DNA of 64,000 bases from Bryobacterales bacterium (GCA_020851555.1 JADZCM010000001.1:62001-126000), one strand, 5' to 3'; shown: positions 1 through 8,212, counted from the stretch's first letter. The notes: generated by a model not told the origin, from the letters alone. A program made the numbers and translations.

Positions 1-1
1 C

Positions 2-565
2 ATGGAGAAGCGTCTCTCTCGCGGCCGGGTGCTCCGGCTCGTAGTGGGCGACATCACCCGCATTCCCGCCGGCGCCATCGTGAACGCCGCCAACTCCCGG
101 CTGGCCGGAGGGGGCGGGGTGGACGGCGCCATCCATAGGGCCGGCGGCGCCGCCATCATGCGGGAACTCGACGCCATCCGCGCACGGCAGGGAGGCTGCC
201 CCACTGGCAGCGCGGTAGCCACCACTGCGGGCGACCTGCCGGCCAAGTACGTGTTCCACGCGGTCGGCCCCGTTTACCGCGGCGGAACGCAGGGAGAGGG
301 CGGACTGCTCGCCTCCTGCTACCGGGCCTGCCTCGCCCTGGCCGAGGCGCACGGCGTAGGGGTCGTCAGCTTCCCCTCCATCAGCACGGGGGTGTACGGG
401 TATCCCATACGGGAAGCCGCGCCCATCGCCCTCGGGGAAGCCGAGGCGCACCTGGGCCGTCCGGAATCCCGCGTTGTGGAAGCGATCTTCGTCTTGTTCG
501 CGCAGTCCGATTACGACGTTTACGCCGCCGTTCTGGAAGGCCGCCCGGCGGCGACGGTAGAATAG
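2..565 (+). CDS. Macro-domain protein, probable ADP-ribose hydrolase/deacetylase
   Basis: A 187-residue single macro domain. The ADP-ribose-binding signature is near the N-terminus: GDITRIPAGAIVNAANS at about residues 17-33, then the Gly-rich GGGGVDGAIHRAGG loop, and SFPSISTGVYGYP near residue 125, which matches the second phosphate-binding loop of the family. Such proteins bind ADP-ribose and often remove O-acetyl-ADP-ribose or mono-ADP-ribose from proteins; they are cytosolic. The ATG sits at the very edge of the window, so a slightly earlier start or the ribosome binding site cannot be checked, but family members begin only a few residues before GDIT. The next gene starts 5 bases downstream, suggesting co-transcription. 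Family call is firm; substrate is not known. Confidence 0.9.
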   Translation: MEKRLSRGRVLRLVVGDITRIPAGAIVNAANSRLAGGGGVDGAIHRAGGAAIMRELDAIRARQGGCPTGSAVATTAGDLPAKYVFHAVGPVYRGGTQGEGGLLASCYRACLALAEAHGVGVVSFPSISTGVYGYPIREAAPIALGEAEAHLGRPESRVVEAIFVLFAQSDYDVYAAVLEGRPAATVE

Positions 566-570
566 AGACG

Positions 571-1077
571 ATGGTACAAGTGGTCCAGGCAGGCGACCGG
601 CAGCTCATCTCCTTGGAACTGGAGGCGGACCTGGTGACGCGCATCGCGCGCCAGGCCGGTTTCGCCTGCACGGTCAGCGACACCGGCCGCGGTCTGAACC
701 TGGAGTTGACGGCGGAGTCGCGGGAGGGACCCCTGCTGCTGTTCGATGCCGCCGACTCGACCAACCTGGGCTGGTTTTCCCGCTGTCAGTTCTACGTCGA
801 CGGCCACACGGGAGCGGTGCTCCAGACTCCGATGCACCTGGGAAACCGCCGGGACGCAAGGGGACGCCCGCTGGCCAACTCCGTGCGCCTCCAGATCGCC
901 AAGGAACTGCCCGCCGCTTTCCGCCTGGCGGGCAGGCAGCAGGTCAACGAACAGGCGGTCTATTCCGTCTTTGCCAACCTGCTCTCGGCCCTGGTACAGA
1001 CCGGCGTGGCCGTCTGCGGCGGCACCGTAGTCAAACCCCTGGCGGGCCGCGGCGAAGAAACCGGCGGGCGGGGCTGA
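571..1077 (+). CDS. Conserved-looking hypothetical protein (R3H/Jag-like size, unassigned)
   Basis: A 168-residue soluble protein that I cannot assign. It has no signal peptide or membrane segment. The middle carries LLLFDAADSTNLGWFSRCQFYVDGHTGAVLQTPMH (split here: a FDAADSTNLGWFSR stretch near residue 60, then a YVDGHTGAVL stretch near residue 80), followed by an amphipathic C-terminal half ending in a Gly/Arg-rich tail. It follows the macro-domain gene by 5 bases, so the two are probably one transcript; a role connected to ADP-ribose or nucleotide turnover is conceivable but is only inference from position. Confidence 0.6.
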   Translation: MVQVVQAGDRQLISLELEADLVTRIARQAGFACTVSDTGRGLNLELTAESREGPLLLFDAADSTNLGWFSRCQFYVDGHTGAVLQTPMHLGNRRDARGRPLANSVRLQIAKELPAAFRLAGRQQVNEQAVYSVFANLLSALVQTGVAVCGGTVVKPLAGRGEETGGRG

Positions 1078-1117
1078 TCCGTCCGGCGGGCGCACATCCG
1101 CGCATCCAGGCGTGACC

Positions 1118-1144
1118 ACCTTAGTACGCAACCGGTACTAAGGT
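1118..1144. promoter_or_regulatory. 10-bp perfect inverted repeat, possible operator or attenuator
   Basis: ACCTTAGTAC (1118-1127) and GTACTAAGGT (1135-1144) are perfect inverted arms around a 7-base loop. It lies about 20 bases upstream of a promoter-like pair (TTTACA / TATTCT). The loop GCAACC can alternatively pair with GGTTGC at 1142-1147, so as RNA it could form two exclusive hairpins. It could be a repressor/activator operator, or the 3' end of the upstream transcript; no U-run follows it. Confidence 0.45.
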
Positions 1145-1163
1145 TGCGCATTACGGTCCGGTA

Positions 1164-1193
1164 TTTACAGGGTTCGCTTCCCGCGGCTATTCT
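1164..1193 (+). promoter_or_regulatory. Sigma70-like promoter for the small membrane protein gene
   Basis: TTTACA (1164-1169) and TATTCT (1188-1193) are separated by 18 bases, matching the -35 and -10 consensus at 5/6 and 4/6 positions. Transcription would start near 1200, about 33 bases before the GTG start at 1233. The inverted repeat at 1118-1144 is just upstream. Confidence 0.35.
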
Positions 1194-1232
1194 GGAGTGC
1201 GGCCTCATCGGAGCGCCCGGGGCTGAATCACG

Positions 1233-1532
1233 GTGCTGAACCTGCTCGCTCAATTCGTCTACCTGCAATTGCTGGACCTGCTGACCACGCTCGCGTTCCT
1301 CTCTCTCGGCCTCCGGGAGATCAATCCTCTCGTTTGGGTGCTGATACGCACGGCGGGAACGCCCGCGGCGGGGCTGCTCGCGGCCAAGGGGTTGGCAGCC
1401 GCGCTGGGCTTTTTTTGCTGGCGGAGACGCCGGCTGCGGCTCCTCAGCCGGGCCAACGTCTTCTACGCCGTTCTGGTGGTCTGGAACCTGGTGGCGCTGC
1501 TGGTTCACGCCGCCGGCCTGCATCCGGCGTGA
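1233..1532 (+). CDS. Small integral membrane protein (DUF5658-like)
   Basis: A 99-residue protein with about three hydrophobic segments (roughly residues 5-26, 38-60 and 75-95). The first segment carries LLDLLTTLAFLSLG followed by EINPLVWVL, the arrangement typical of DUF5658 proteins, which are small membrane proteins of unknown function. The start is GTG; no ATG is available in the leader. The loop between helices two and three is Arg-rich (CWRRRRLRLL), giving an inside-positive topology cue. It has its own probable promoter and dyad. Function unknown. Confidence 0.65.
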   Translation: MLNLLAQFVYLQLLDLLTTLAFLSLGLREINPLVWVLIRTAGTPAAGLLAAKGLAAALGFFCWRRRRLRLLSRANVFYAVLVVWNLVALLVHAAGLHPA

Positions 1533-1538
1533 AACTCT

Positions 1539-2903
1539 CTACTTGACGCCGCAGGCGGCCTTGGCTTGGGCCAGCGCCGAATCGACCTCGGCCCTGTACT
1601 TCTCCAGGAGTTGGGAGTCGGACGCCTCGAAGCGGAGCACGAGGACCGGCTGGGTGTTGGACGCGCGCACCAGCCCCCAGCCTTTTTCGAACAACACCCG
1701 CGCACCGTCCACGTCGATCACCTCGCGGATCTTCTTGAAGTGGTCCACCACGCGCGCCACGACCTCGAACTTCCGCTCGTCGGGGCAGTCGACGCGGATC
1801 TCGGGAGTGACCACCATCTTGGGCACGCCCTCCAGTTGCGCGGACAGCGGCCGGCCGGAATCGGCGACAATCTCCAGCAGGCGGCAGGCGGCGTACATGG
1901 CGTCGTCGAAGCCGTAATAACGGTCCGAGAAGAAGATGTGGCCGCTCATCTCGCCCGCCAGTTCCGCGTGAGTCTCCTTCATCTTGGCCTTGATGAGCGA
2001 GTGCCCCGTGCGGTACATGATGGCGTTCCCGCCGAGTCTGCGGATTTCGTCGTAGAGCACCTGCGAGCACTTCACCTCGCCGATGAAGGTGGCGCCGGGC
2101 TTGCGTTTCAGGATCTCCCGCGCGTAGATCAGCATCAGCATGTCGCCCCAGATGACGTTGCCGTGCTCATCTGTGGCGCCGACCCGGTCGGAGTCGCCGT
2201 CGAAGGCAACGCCCAGTTCGGCCTTCTGTTCCCGCACGGCGGCCACCAGCGGGGCCAGGTACTTCTCCACGGTGGGGTCGGGATGATGATTGGGAAAGCG
2301 GCCGTCCATTTCGAAGTACAGTTCGGTTGCATCGCAGTTCAGACGCTCGAGGATGGCCCGCATCACCGGCCCCGCCGTGCCGTTGCCGGCGTCAAAGACG
2401 GCCTTCACCCGGCGCGACAGCTTGATCCGGGAGGTCACGGCGTCGACGTAGTCCGACACGGCGTCGGCGGTTTCGATGGCGCCCTCGCCGGAATCCAGGT
2501 CCCCCGCTTCGATGAGTTTGCGGATCTCCTGGATGTCGTCGCCGTGGATGGTGCTTTGTCCGAGCATCACCTTGAAACCGTTGTACTCGGGTGGATTGTG
2601 GCTGCCGGTGATCATGACGGCCCCTTCCGCCTTACGGTCGAACACCGAGTGATAGAGGACCGGGGTGGGGACGACTCCGATGTCGGTCAGGCGGCTGCCG
2701 GCAGCGATCAGGCCTTTGGCCAGCGCGTCGTGCAGCACTGGAGAACTCAGCCGGCAGTCCCGTCCCAGGTTCAGGACCGTGGCGCCGCGGCGCCGGAGGT
2801 AGGTGCCGATGGCACGCCCCAGAACCTCAACGTCCGGACCGGCGAGGTCCACCTCGGCAACTCCCCGTATGTCGTACTCGCGGAAGATCGTGGGCTTAAG
2901 CAT
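1539..2903 (-). CDS. Phosphomannomutase/phosphoglucomutase (AlgC/ManB type)
   Basis: A 454-residue alpha-D-phosphohexomutase that interconverts hexose 6-phosphate and hexose 1-phosphate for nucleotide-sugar and polysaccharide synthesis in the cytosol. It starts with the family's FREYDIRG, carries the phosphoserine loop ITGSHNPPEYNG near residue 100, the metal-binding loop FDGDSDRVGA near residue 235, the sugar-binding GEMSGHIFF near residue 320, and the phosphate-binding RASNTQPVLVLRFE near the C-terminus. Length is normal for the bifunctional PMM/PGM group rather than GlmM, which is encoded separately at 6691-8076. A glycosylase gene lies 9 bases upstream on the same strand. Confidence 0.93.
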   Translation of the reverse strand: MLKPTIFREYDIRGVAEVDLAGPDVEVLGRAIGTYLRRRGATVLNLGRDCRLSSPVLHDALAKGLIAAGSRLTDIGVVPTPVLYHSVFDRKAEGAVMITGSHNPPEYNGFKVMLGQSTIHGDDIQEIRKLIEAGDLDSGEGAIETADAVSDYVDAVTSRIKLSRRVKAVFDAGNGTAGPVMRAILERLNCDATELYFEMDGRFPNHHPDPTVEKYLAPLVAAVREQKAELGVAFDGDSDRVGATDEHGNVIWGDMLMLIYAREILKRKPGATFIGEVKCSQVLYDEIRRLGGNAIMYRTGHSLIKAKMKETHAELAGEMSGHIFFSDRYYGFDDAMYAACRLLEIVADSGRPLSAQLEGVPKMVVTPEIRVDCPDERKFEVVARVVDHFKKIREVIDVDGARVLFEKGWGLVRASNTQPVLVLRFEASDSQLLEKYRAEVDSALAQAKAACGVK

Positions 2904-2912
2904 AGTCTGAAC

Positions 2913-3521
2913 TTAGCACAGCCGCTGCTGGCGGCTGACGAAGCGGCTGCCCCGGATCAGGAAACGCAGCGGCCGGTCCGCGTCATGGCGGATTCCGATC
3001 CGGGGAGTGACCGCGATGGAAAACCCCGGCTGCGCCAGGAAGCGGCGTATCTCGAGGGGGCCCGCCGTCAGGTCGGCCCCGTTGTGGCGGCGCGTGATGC
3101 CCATGGCGAGGGTCAACTTGCCGGGGCCTGATGCCAGGTCCTCCACGCGCCGGGCGCCCGGCCTGCGCCGGTACATCTCCGCCAGGCCCGCCAGCGGCTC
3201 CAGCGCGCGGACCAGCACGCAGCCGGGCCTGCCCTCCGGTTCCGCCACCACGTTCAGGCAGTAGTACATGCCGTAGATGAAGTAGACGTAGGCGTGGCCG
3301 GGCGGACCGAACAGCACCCGGGTCCGGTTGGTGAGACCGTGCCAGGCGTGCGCGGCCCGGTCGTCCAGGCCCGTGTACGCCTCCACCTCCACAATCCGGC
3401 CGGCGCACCTGCCGTGGACCAGCGCCATTCCCAGAAGCTCCCGCGCCACCTCGGCCGCCGGCCGTGCGTAGAACTGCCTGGGCAGCCTCCCGATCCGGCG
3501 CTCCAGAGCGGACCACGACAT
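2913..3521 (-). CDS. DNA-3-methyladenine glycosylase, AAG/MPG family
   Basis: About 202 residues from the chosen ATG at 3521 (an upstream TTG at 3566 would add 15 residues that the family lacks). The protein starts base-excision repair by releasing alkylated purines. It shows PAAEVARELLG, then IVEVEAYTGLDDRAAHA with the conserved catalytic glutamate, RTRVLFGPPGHAYVYFIYGMYYCLNVV, and a C-terminal TPRIGIRHDADRPLRF that matches the end of the family. It shares a transcript with the phosphohexomutase gene downstream. The cyclic phosphodiesterase gene thpR begins divergently 86 bases away. Confidence 0.92.
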   Translation of the reverse strand: MSWSALERRIGRLPRQFYARPAAEVARELLGMALVHGRCAGRIVEVEAYTGLDDRAAHAWHGLTNRTRVLFGPPGHAYVYFIYGMYYCLNVVAEPEGRPGCVLVRALEPLAGLAEMYRRRPGARRVEDLASGPGKLTLAMGITRRHNGADLTAGPLEIRRFLAQPGFSIAVTPRIGIRHDADRPLRFLIRGSRFVSRQQRLC

Positions 3522-3607
3522 TTCGAGGTGATCTTGTATTGCAATGAGCCTGGATTTCGCGGACAATGGCTACCGTAAGGAGATTACCACCCTCCGGACG
3601 TTGCGGA

Positions 3608-4162
3608 ATGCGCCTGTTTACTGGCATCGATCTGCCGGACGAGATCCGCGGGAGACTCAGGCTCCTCATCGAGCGGCTGAAGCCCGCGGCCCGCGTGAAT
3701 TGGAGCTCTGTCGAAAACCTGCACGTCACGACGAAATTCATCGGCGAGTGGCCTGACCCGCGGGTCGAGGAGTTGACTCAGGCGCTGGGTGAGATGGCCC
3801 CGGCGCCCGGAATACGAATCGCCGTCGAGGGCCTGGGCTGGTTCCCGAACCCGCGCAGCCCCCGGGTCTTCTGGGCGGGGATCAAGGCGGACCCGGCGCT
3901 GGCCGAACTGGCGCGCTCGACAGACCGCACCTGCGCCCGTCTCGGGGCGCCGGTCGAGACGAGGCCCTACTCTCCGCACCTTACGCTGGCCCGCATCAAG
4001 GAACCGGCGCCGCTTGACAGGCTGCGGGAGGCGATCGCCGCGCTGGGCGAGACCTCGTTCGGTGAATTCCGCGCGGATCGCTTTCACCTCTACCAGAGCC
4101 GCCTGACCGGTTCCGGTTCCGTCTATACCAGGCTGGCCTCGTTTCCCCTCGGCGTGTCATGA
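3608..4162 (+). CDS. thpR: RNA 2',3'-cyclic phosphodiesterase (2H family)
   Basis: 184 residues from the ATG at 3608, whose MRLFTGIDLP is the usual family N-terminus; an in-frame ATG at 3566 would add 14 residues without similarity. It carries the two HxT motifs that define the 2H phosphoesterases: H39-V-T41 and H124-L-T126. The enzyme opens 2',3'-cyclic phosphate ends on RNA and was first named 2'-5' RNA ligase for its reverse reaction. It overlaps plsY by 4 bases (ATGA), so thpR-plsY-gpsA is a tight translationally coupled run. Confidence 0.92.
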   Translation: MRLFTGIDLPDEIRGRLRLLIERLKPAARVNWSSVENLHVTTKFIGEWPDPRVEELTQALGEMAPAPGIRIAVEGLGWFPNPRSPRVFWAGIKADPALAELARSTDRTCARLGAPVETRPYSPHLTLARIKEPAPLDRLREAIAALGETSFGEFRADRFHLYQSRLTGSGSVYTRLASFPLGVS

Positions 4163-4764
4163 AAGAAATCCTCGCGCTCGCGCTCGCATACGCCGTAGGA
4201 GCGGTCCCGTTCGGCTACCTGCTGGTCAGAGTGTTCAGCGGGCGCGACGTGCGCGCCGCCGGCAGCGGGAATATCGGCGCCACCAACGTGCTGAGGACCG
4301 CGGGCCGCGCCGCGGGGCTGGCCACGCTGCTGCTCGACATCGCCAAAGGCTACGCGGCCGTGTGGCTCGCCGGATGGTTGACCCGGGACGCCGTGCTGTG
4401 GGTGAGCGCAGCGGCGGTCTGTGTCATGCTGGGACACGCCTTCCCCGTCTTTCTTCGATTCAAGGGGGGGAAGGCAGTCGCCAGTTGCATCGGAGCGTTT
4501 CTCCGCCTGGCGCCCCTGCCGCTGGCGGCGGTGTTGCTGGTCTTCGTGGCGACGGTGGCCGCCACGCGCTACATTTCGCTCGGTTCCATCCTGGCGGCCG
4601 GGTCCCTGCCGCTGGCGGTCTGGCTGATCTCCCACCCGCCCTGGCCGGTGACGGCGGCCGCCCTGGCCGCGGGCGCGCTGGTGATCTGGCGGCACAGCTC
4701 GAACATCGCGCGGCTGCGCGCGGGCTCCGAGCACGTCTTCTCGTTCGGGGGTAAGCGCCCGTGA
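4159..4764 (+). CDS. plsY: Acyl-phosphate:glycerol-3-phosphate acyltransferase
   Basis: A 201-residue polytopic membrane protein with about five helices. It shows the family's SGNIGATNVLR near residue 35, LGHAFPVFLRFKGGKAVA near residue 95 and a C-terminal IWRHSSNIARLRAGSE, the three conserved loops used to bind substrates. PlsY makes lysophosphatidic acid from acyl-phosphate and glycerol 3-phosphate at the inner membrane. Its 3' end overlaps the start of gpsA, which supplies the glycerol 3-phosphate, so substrate maker and user are coupled. Confidence 0.95.
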   Translation: MKEILALALAYAVGAVPFGYLLVRVFSGRDVRAAGSGNIGATNVLRTAGRAAGLATLLLDIAKGYAAVWLAGWLTRDAVLWVSAAAVCVMLGHAFPVFLRFKGGKAVASCIGAFLRLAPLPLAAVLLVFVATVAATRYISLGSILAAGSLPLAVWLISHPPWPVTAAALAAGALVIWRHSSNIARLRAGSEHVFSFGGKRP

Positions 4765-5759
4765 CCAACCTCAGCATCATCGGCGGAGGGAGTTGGGGAA
4801 CCGCGCTGGCCGTCACGCTCGCGCACCGGTTCTCGAAAGTGCGGCTGTGGGTTTACGAAGCGGACCTGGCGCAGCGGATGTCGAGGCTGCGCGAGAACGA
4901 CCTCTATCTCCCCGGCTTCGAACTGCCCGCCAACGTTCACGTGACGACCCGGCTCGACAAGGCGCTGGAGAGCGCCGACGTGGTCCTGGGCGCCGCGCCC
5001 TCGCATCACGTCCGCCGCTTGTACTCGGAGATGCTGCCGCACCTGCACCCCTCCATGCTGCTGGTGAGCGCCGCCAAGGGCCTGGAGGAAGGCACCCTGC
5101 TGCGCATGTCGCAGGTCATGCGGGAAGTCATCGGCACGCGGTTCAAGCCCAATGTGGCGGTTCTTTCCGGTCCCACGTTCGCCCGGGAGGTGGCGCGGGG
5201 GGAACCCGCGGCCGTGGTGGTGGCCTCCACGGATCCCGACATTGCCAGGAAGATCCAGTCGGCTCTCTCCGGCCCGACACTGCGGCTCTACACCAACCCG
5301 GACGTGGCGGGAGTGGAGCTGGGAGGGGCGCTGAAGAACGTGGTGGCCATAGGCGCGGGCGTGTGCCATGGGCTTGGCCTGGGCAACAACACCATGGCCG
5401 CCCTCATAACCAGGGGGCTGGCGGAGATGACCCGCCTGTCCACCGCCATGGGCGCCCGGGCGGCGACCCTCGCCGGACTGGCGGGCCTCGGCGACCTGGT
5501 CCTGACCTGCACTGGCGAACTCAGCCGCAACCGCACCGTCGGAATGAAACTGGCCCGGGGCCATCACCTGGAGGAGGTCATCGCTTCCAGCCACATGGTG
5601 GCGGAAGGCGTCCGGACCACCTACGCCGCGGTGGAACTGGCCGCCCGCCACTCCGTCGAGATGCCGATTACGCAGCAGATGTTCGAGATGCTGCGGCACG
5701 GCAAGAGCCCGCGCGACGCGATCCGCGGACTCATGGAGCGGTCCCTCAAGAGCGAATAG
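4761..5759 (+). CDS. gpsA: NAD(P)H-dependent glycerol-3-phosphate dehydrogenase
   Basis: A 332-residue cytosolic enzyme that reduces dihydroxyacetone phosphate to sn-glycerol 3-phosphate for phospholipid synthesis. The start overlaps plsY by 4 bases and is a GTG (GTGA overlap). The Rossmann motif IIGGGSWGTALA is at residues 5-16, SAAKGLEEGTL and SGPTFAREVA in the middle, and the substrate-binding/catalytic GALKNVVAIGAGVCHGLGLGNN and DLVLTCTGELSRNRTVG blocks near residues 190 and 255. Length and motif order are normal. Confidence 0.96.
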   Translation: MTNLSIIGGGSWGTALAVTLAHRFSKVRLWVYEADLAQRMSRLRENDLYLPGFELPANVHVTTRLDKALESADVVLGAAPSHHVRRLYSEMLPHLHPSMLLVSAAKGLEEGTLLRMSQVMREVIGTRFKPNVAVLSGPTFAREVARGEPAAVVVASTDPDIARKIQSALSGPTLRLYTNPDVAGVELGGALKNVVAIGAGVCHGLGLGNNTMAALITRGLAEMTRLSTAMGARAATLAGLAGLGDLVLTCTGELSRNRTVGMKLARGHHLEEVIASSHMVAEGVRTTYAAVELAARHSVEMPITQQMFEMLRHGKSPRDAIRGLMERSLKSE

Positions 5760-5783
5760 CGCACCGGCGGGACCTTGCCGGCC

Positions 5784-6581
5784 CTATTGGGTGAAGTAGT
5801 GCGGATCGATACTCACCGAGTGAATCGAGGTAATCGTATTGCGCGGACTGAACAGCAGGCCGAGCGCCGAGACCGATGCCTTGCCCCCCGTCTCCCGGAT
5901 CGCCATGACTCCGTTCTTGTCGTCCAGCGCGGGGTATCGTCTTTTGAGTTCGAAGGCCAGATGTTCGAGCGGGGCGAGGGTGAATGTATCGGTCAGGTTC
6001 TGCTCGGGACCGAGCCGAATGACCGAGCCGTCGGGCGCGCGAAACTGAACCGTGACGGTCGCGGTCTGATTCGGAAATGGATTCGCCAGCGCGACGGACG
6101 TCGTGTACGAATTCCGGTTGTCGAATGGCAGGACCATATCGAAGTCGTTGTCGGGAGCAAACGGCACGACGCCCTCGGCGTACATCCCAGGCCAGTCCGC
6201 GACGAAGGAAGCCATGCCCGAGATCCAATTCGCGGTCTCCATGTACGCCCATCCCTGTGTGGTGGTCTGCGGATCTGTCCTGGCCGTTTCCAGGAAGATC
6301 GAGCCGCCGGCCGGGATGCTGATCCCCCAGACGTTGGAAGGCTGGGTATTGCCCTTGAAGGCGATGTTCCAGACGCTGCCGTTGTCTTTGTAGAACCAGA
6401 GATTGCACTTGGCCTCGGTGTTGCCCATGTTCACCAGCCAGATGCGCGTGATCCAGCCGCCGCCGTCCGCCACCTGGGGCAGCACGTTGTCCCACTCGGT
6501 TTGGTAAATCTGCGGGGTCCTCACCCCCTGCCCCAGCAGGGGCAGACAGGCAACCAGCGCAGCCAAAAAGAACCGTTTCAT
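5784..6581 (-). CDS. Secreted hypothetical protein, beta-rich
   Basis: 265 residues from the ATG at 6581, chosen because a strong GGAGGAGGTGCC ribosome binding site precedes it and a signal peptide follows (KRFFLAALVACLPLLGQG). The mature protein has VLPQVADGGGWITRIWLVNMGN followed by an N/F/Y-rich beta-strand pattern and repeated 'phase' blocks such as PLEHLAFEL and VMAIRETGGKASVSALGL. This phrase and layout recur in many secreted proteins of acidobacteria, which look like immunoglobulin-like or beta-sandwich surface proteins. No enzyme motif is visible; function unknown. It is last before the convergent gpsA end. Confidence 0.75.
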   Translation of the reverse strand: MKRFFLAALVACLPLLGQGVRTPQIYQTEWDNVLPQVADGGGWITRIWLVNMGNTEAKCNLWFYKDNGSVWNIAFKGNTQPSNVWGISIPAGGSIFLETARTDPQTTTQGWAYMETANWISGMASFVADWPGMYAEGVVPFAPDNDFDMVLPFDNRNSYTTSVALANPFPNQTATVTVQFRAPDGSVIRLGPEQNLTDTFTLAPLEHLAFELKRRYPALDDKNGVMAIRETGGKASVSALGLLFSPRNTITSIHSVSIDPHYFTQ

Positions 6582-6690
6582 GGCACCTCCTCCACGCATC
6601 GAAAAACCATCCGGACGGCGCGGGCCCTTGTTTCGTGCTCCCGGCGTTACGGCAAAGGGCCTTGTGCGCCGGTCCGGCCAGCCGCGGATC

Positions 6691-8076
6691 TCATACACTG
6701 GTGGACGGGCACGCCGCCTCGCGGGTTGCGCCGATCGCGCGCTCGATGGCGCCGGCAATGCTCTGGCTGTGCTCCTCGACCAGGCTCCCATCGGCGCTCT
6801 CGATCATCACGCGGGCGAGCAGTTCGGTTCCCGAGTAGCGCACCAGGATGCGCCCCCGGTCCCCGATGGCGTCCTCTGCCGCCCGCATCGCGCGCGCGAC
6901 CTCCGGCAGATCCTCGAAGGGACGCCGTTCCCGGACGCGCACATTGACGAGCCTCTGCGGGTACCGTTCGAGATCCGAGGTCAGCTCATCCGGTCCGCGG
7001 CCCGCCGCCAGCATCACCTCCAGCACCCGCAGGGTAGTCAGAAGCCCGTCCCCGGTGGTTGCGTAGTTGTGGAAGATGACGTGGCCGGATTGCTCGCCTC
7101 CCAGCACCGCGCCGATCCGGCGCATTTCCTCCAGGACGTACTTGTCCCCGACCGGGGTGCGCGGCATGTGGATGCCGTCCTTTGCCAGAGCCCGCTCCAG
7201 CCCCAGGTTCGACATCACGGTCGAGACCACGGCGGGCTTGCCGCCGGGACCGCTCAATTCCCCGCGTTGGAGCAGGTGGCGCGCGGTCATGAGCAACACC
7301 GCGTCTCCGTCCACCACGGCGCCCCGCTTTGAAACGAAGATCGCCCGGTCCGCGTCGCCGTCGAGGGCCACGCCCAGATCCGCGCCAGCGTCCAGGACCG
7401 CCTGCCGGAGCGGCTCCACGTGCAGAGCGCCGCTGTTCAGGTTGATGTTGCGTCCGTCCGGCGAGCAGTGGATCGCGAGGGTATGCGCGCCAAGCCGTTC
7501 CAGTAGCTCGGGACCCAGCTTGCCGGCAGCGCCGTTGGCGCAATCGATCACGATGCGCAGCCGGTCCAAGCGGTGTGGAAACGTGGACGCGAGGAACTCC
7601 AGGTAGCGCCGGTCCAGACCGGAGTCCTCCGTCAATTCGACGGGCCCGGCTTCGACTCCACGGCGCAGGAGTTCGAAGATTCCAGCTTCCAGTTCGTGCT
7701 CCTGCCCGTCGGGGAGCTTGTAGCCGGAATGGCCGAAGATCTTGATCCCGTTGTCCTGAAACGGATTGTGCGACGCGGACACGATGACGCCGGCTACGAA
7801 GTCATCGGTCCGCGTCAGGTAGGCCACCCCCGGCGTGGTGATCACCCCCGCGAACCGCGTGCGCACGCCGGAAGCGGCGAGTCCGCCCGCCAGGCGCCGG
7901 GCGATCGCGGGCCCGGACTCCCGGGTGTCGATGCCCAGAATGACTTCCGGATCCGCCGCCAGCCGTCTTGCCAGCCGCCCGAGCGCCACGCCCACGGCGC
8001 AGATGGTCGGCGGGTCGAGAGGATACTCGCCGGCCACCCCGCGGAGGCCGTCCGTCCCGAACAACTCCCTAGCCAT
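6691..8076 (-). CDS. glmM: Phosphoglucosamine mutase
   Basis: 461 residues from the ATG at 8076 (MARELFGTDGLRG is the standard GlmM N-terminus; GGAGG lies 7 bases upstream). It converts glucosamine 6-phosphate to glucosamine 1-phosphate for UDP-GlcNAc and peptidoglycan. The phosphoserine loop VSASHNPFQDNG is near residue 100, the metal loop ALDGDADRAIF near residue 245, GGEQSGHVIF near residue 330, and RYSGTELLARVMIE near the C-terminus. It overlaps the 47-residue YbbR-like stub by 8 bases, and dacA is just beyond, the well-known cdaA-cdaR-glmM order in which c-di-AMP synthesis and GlmM activity are linked. Confidence 0.96.
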   Translation of the reverse strand: MARELFGTDGLRGVAGEYPLDPPTICAVGVALGRLARRLAADPEVILGIDTRESGPAIARRLAGGLAASGVRTRFAGVITTPGVAYLTRTDDFVAGVIVSASHNPFQDNGIKIFGHSGYKLPDGQEHELEAGIFELLRRGVEAGPVELTEDSGLDRRYLEFLASTFPHRLDRLRIVIDCANGAAGKLGPELLERLGAHTLAIHCSPDGRNINLNSGALHVEPLRQAVLDAGADLGVALDGDADRAIFVSKRGAVVDGDAVLLMTARHLLQRGELSGPGGKPAVVSTVMSNLGLERALAKDGIHMPRTPVGDKYVLEEMRRIGAVLGGEQSGHVIFHNYATTGDGLLTTLRVLEVMLAAGRGPDELTSDLERYPQRLVNVRVRERRPFEDLPEVARAMRAAEDAIGDRGRILVRYSGTELLARVMIESADGSLVEEHSQSIAGAIERAIGATREAACPSTSV

Positions 8077-8212
8077 GCAGGAACCTCCGCACGGCGCCTG
8101 GCAGCGTGGTGTGGAAGAACTCCGGCGACCCAACCACGATGAACCAAAACAGGACGGCCACCACCAGCGCCAGGAGCTTCCAGAAAAAATTCTCGAAAAT
8201 GAGCCGCTTCAT
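8069..8212 (-). CDS. 47-residue YbbR/CdaR-like membrane stub
   Basis: A short gene between dacA and glmM. Its ATG overlaps the dacA stop (ATGA at 8209-8212) and its TAG overlaps the glmM start by 8 bases, so it is translationally locked between them. The product begins MKRLIFENFFWKLLALVV and continues through one membrane helix (about residues 10-28) to VVGSPEFFH and a short basic tail. This is the start expected of YbbR-domain proteins such as CdaR (NFWLKLLSL...LW). Full CdaR proteins carry several extracytoplasmic YbbR domains and number hundreds of residues; here none remains. It may be an adapted minimal regulator of DacA or a relic kept for coupling. Confidence 0.75.
   Translation of the reverse strand: MKRLIFENFFWKLLALVVAVLFWFIVVGSPEFFHTTLPGAVRRFLHG

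Noticed and set aside
1566-3131. A 521-codon frame antisense to the phosphohexomutase gene
   Set aside because: Composition is that of an antisense shadow (many His, Arg, Gly); the minus-strand protein has the full motif set.
3521-3566. Longer starts for both the glycosylase gene and thpR
   Set aside because: The extra residues match no family; the internal ATGs at 3521 and 3608 give the expected N-termini.
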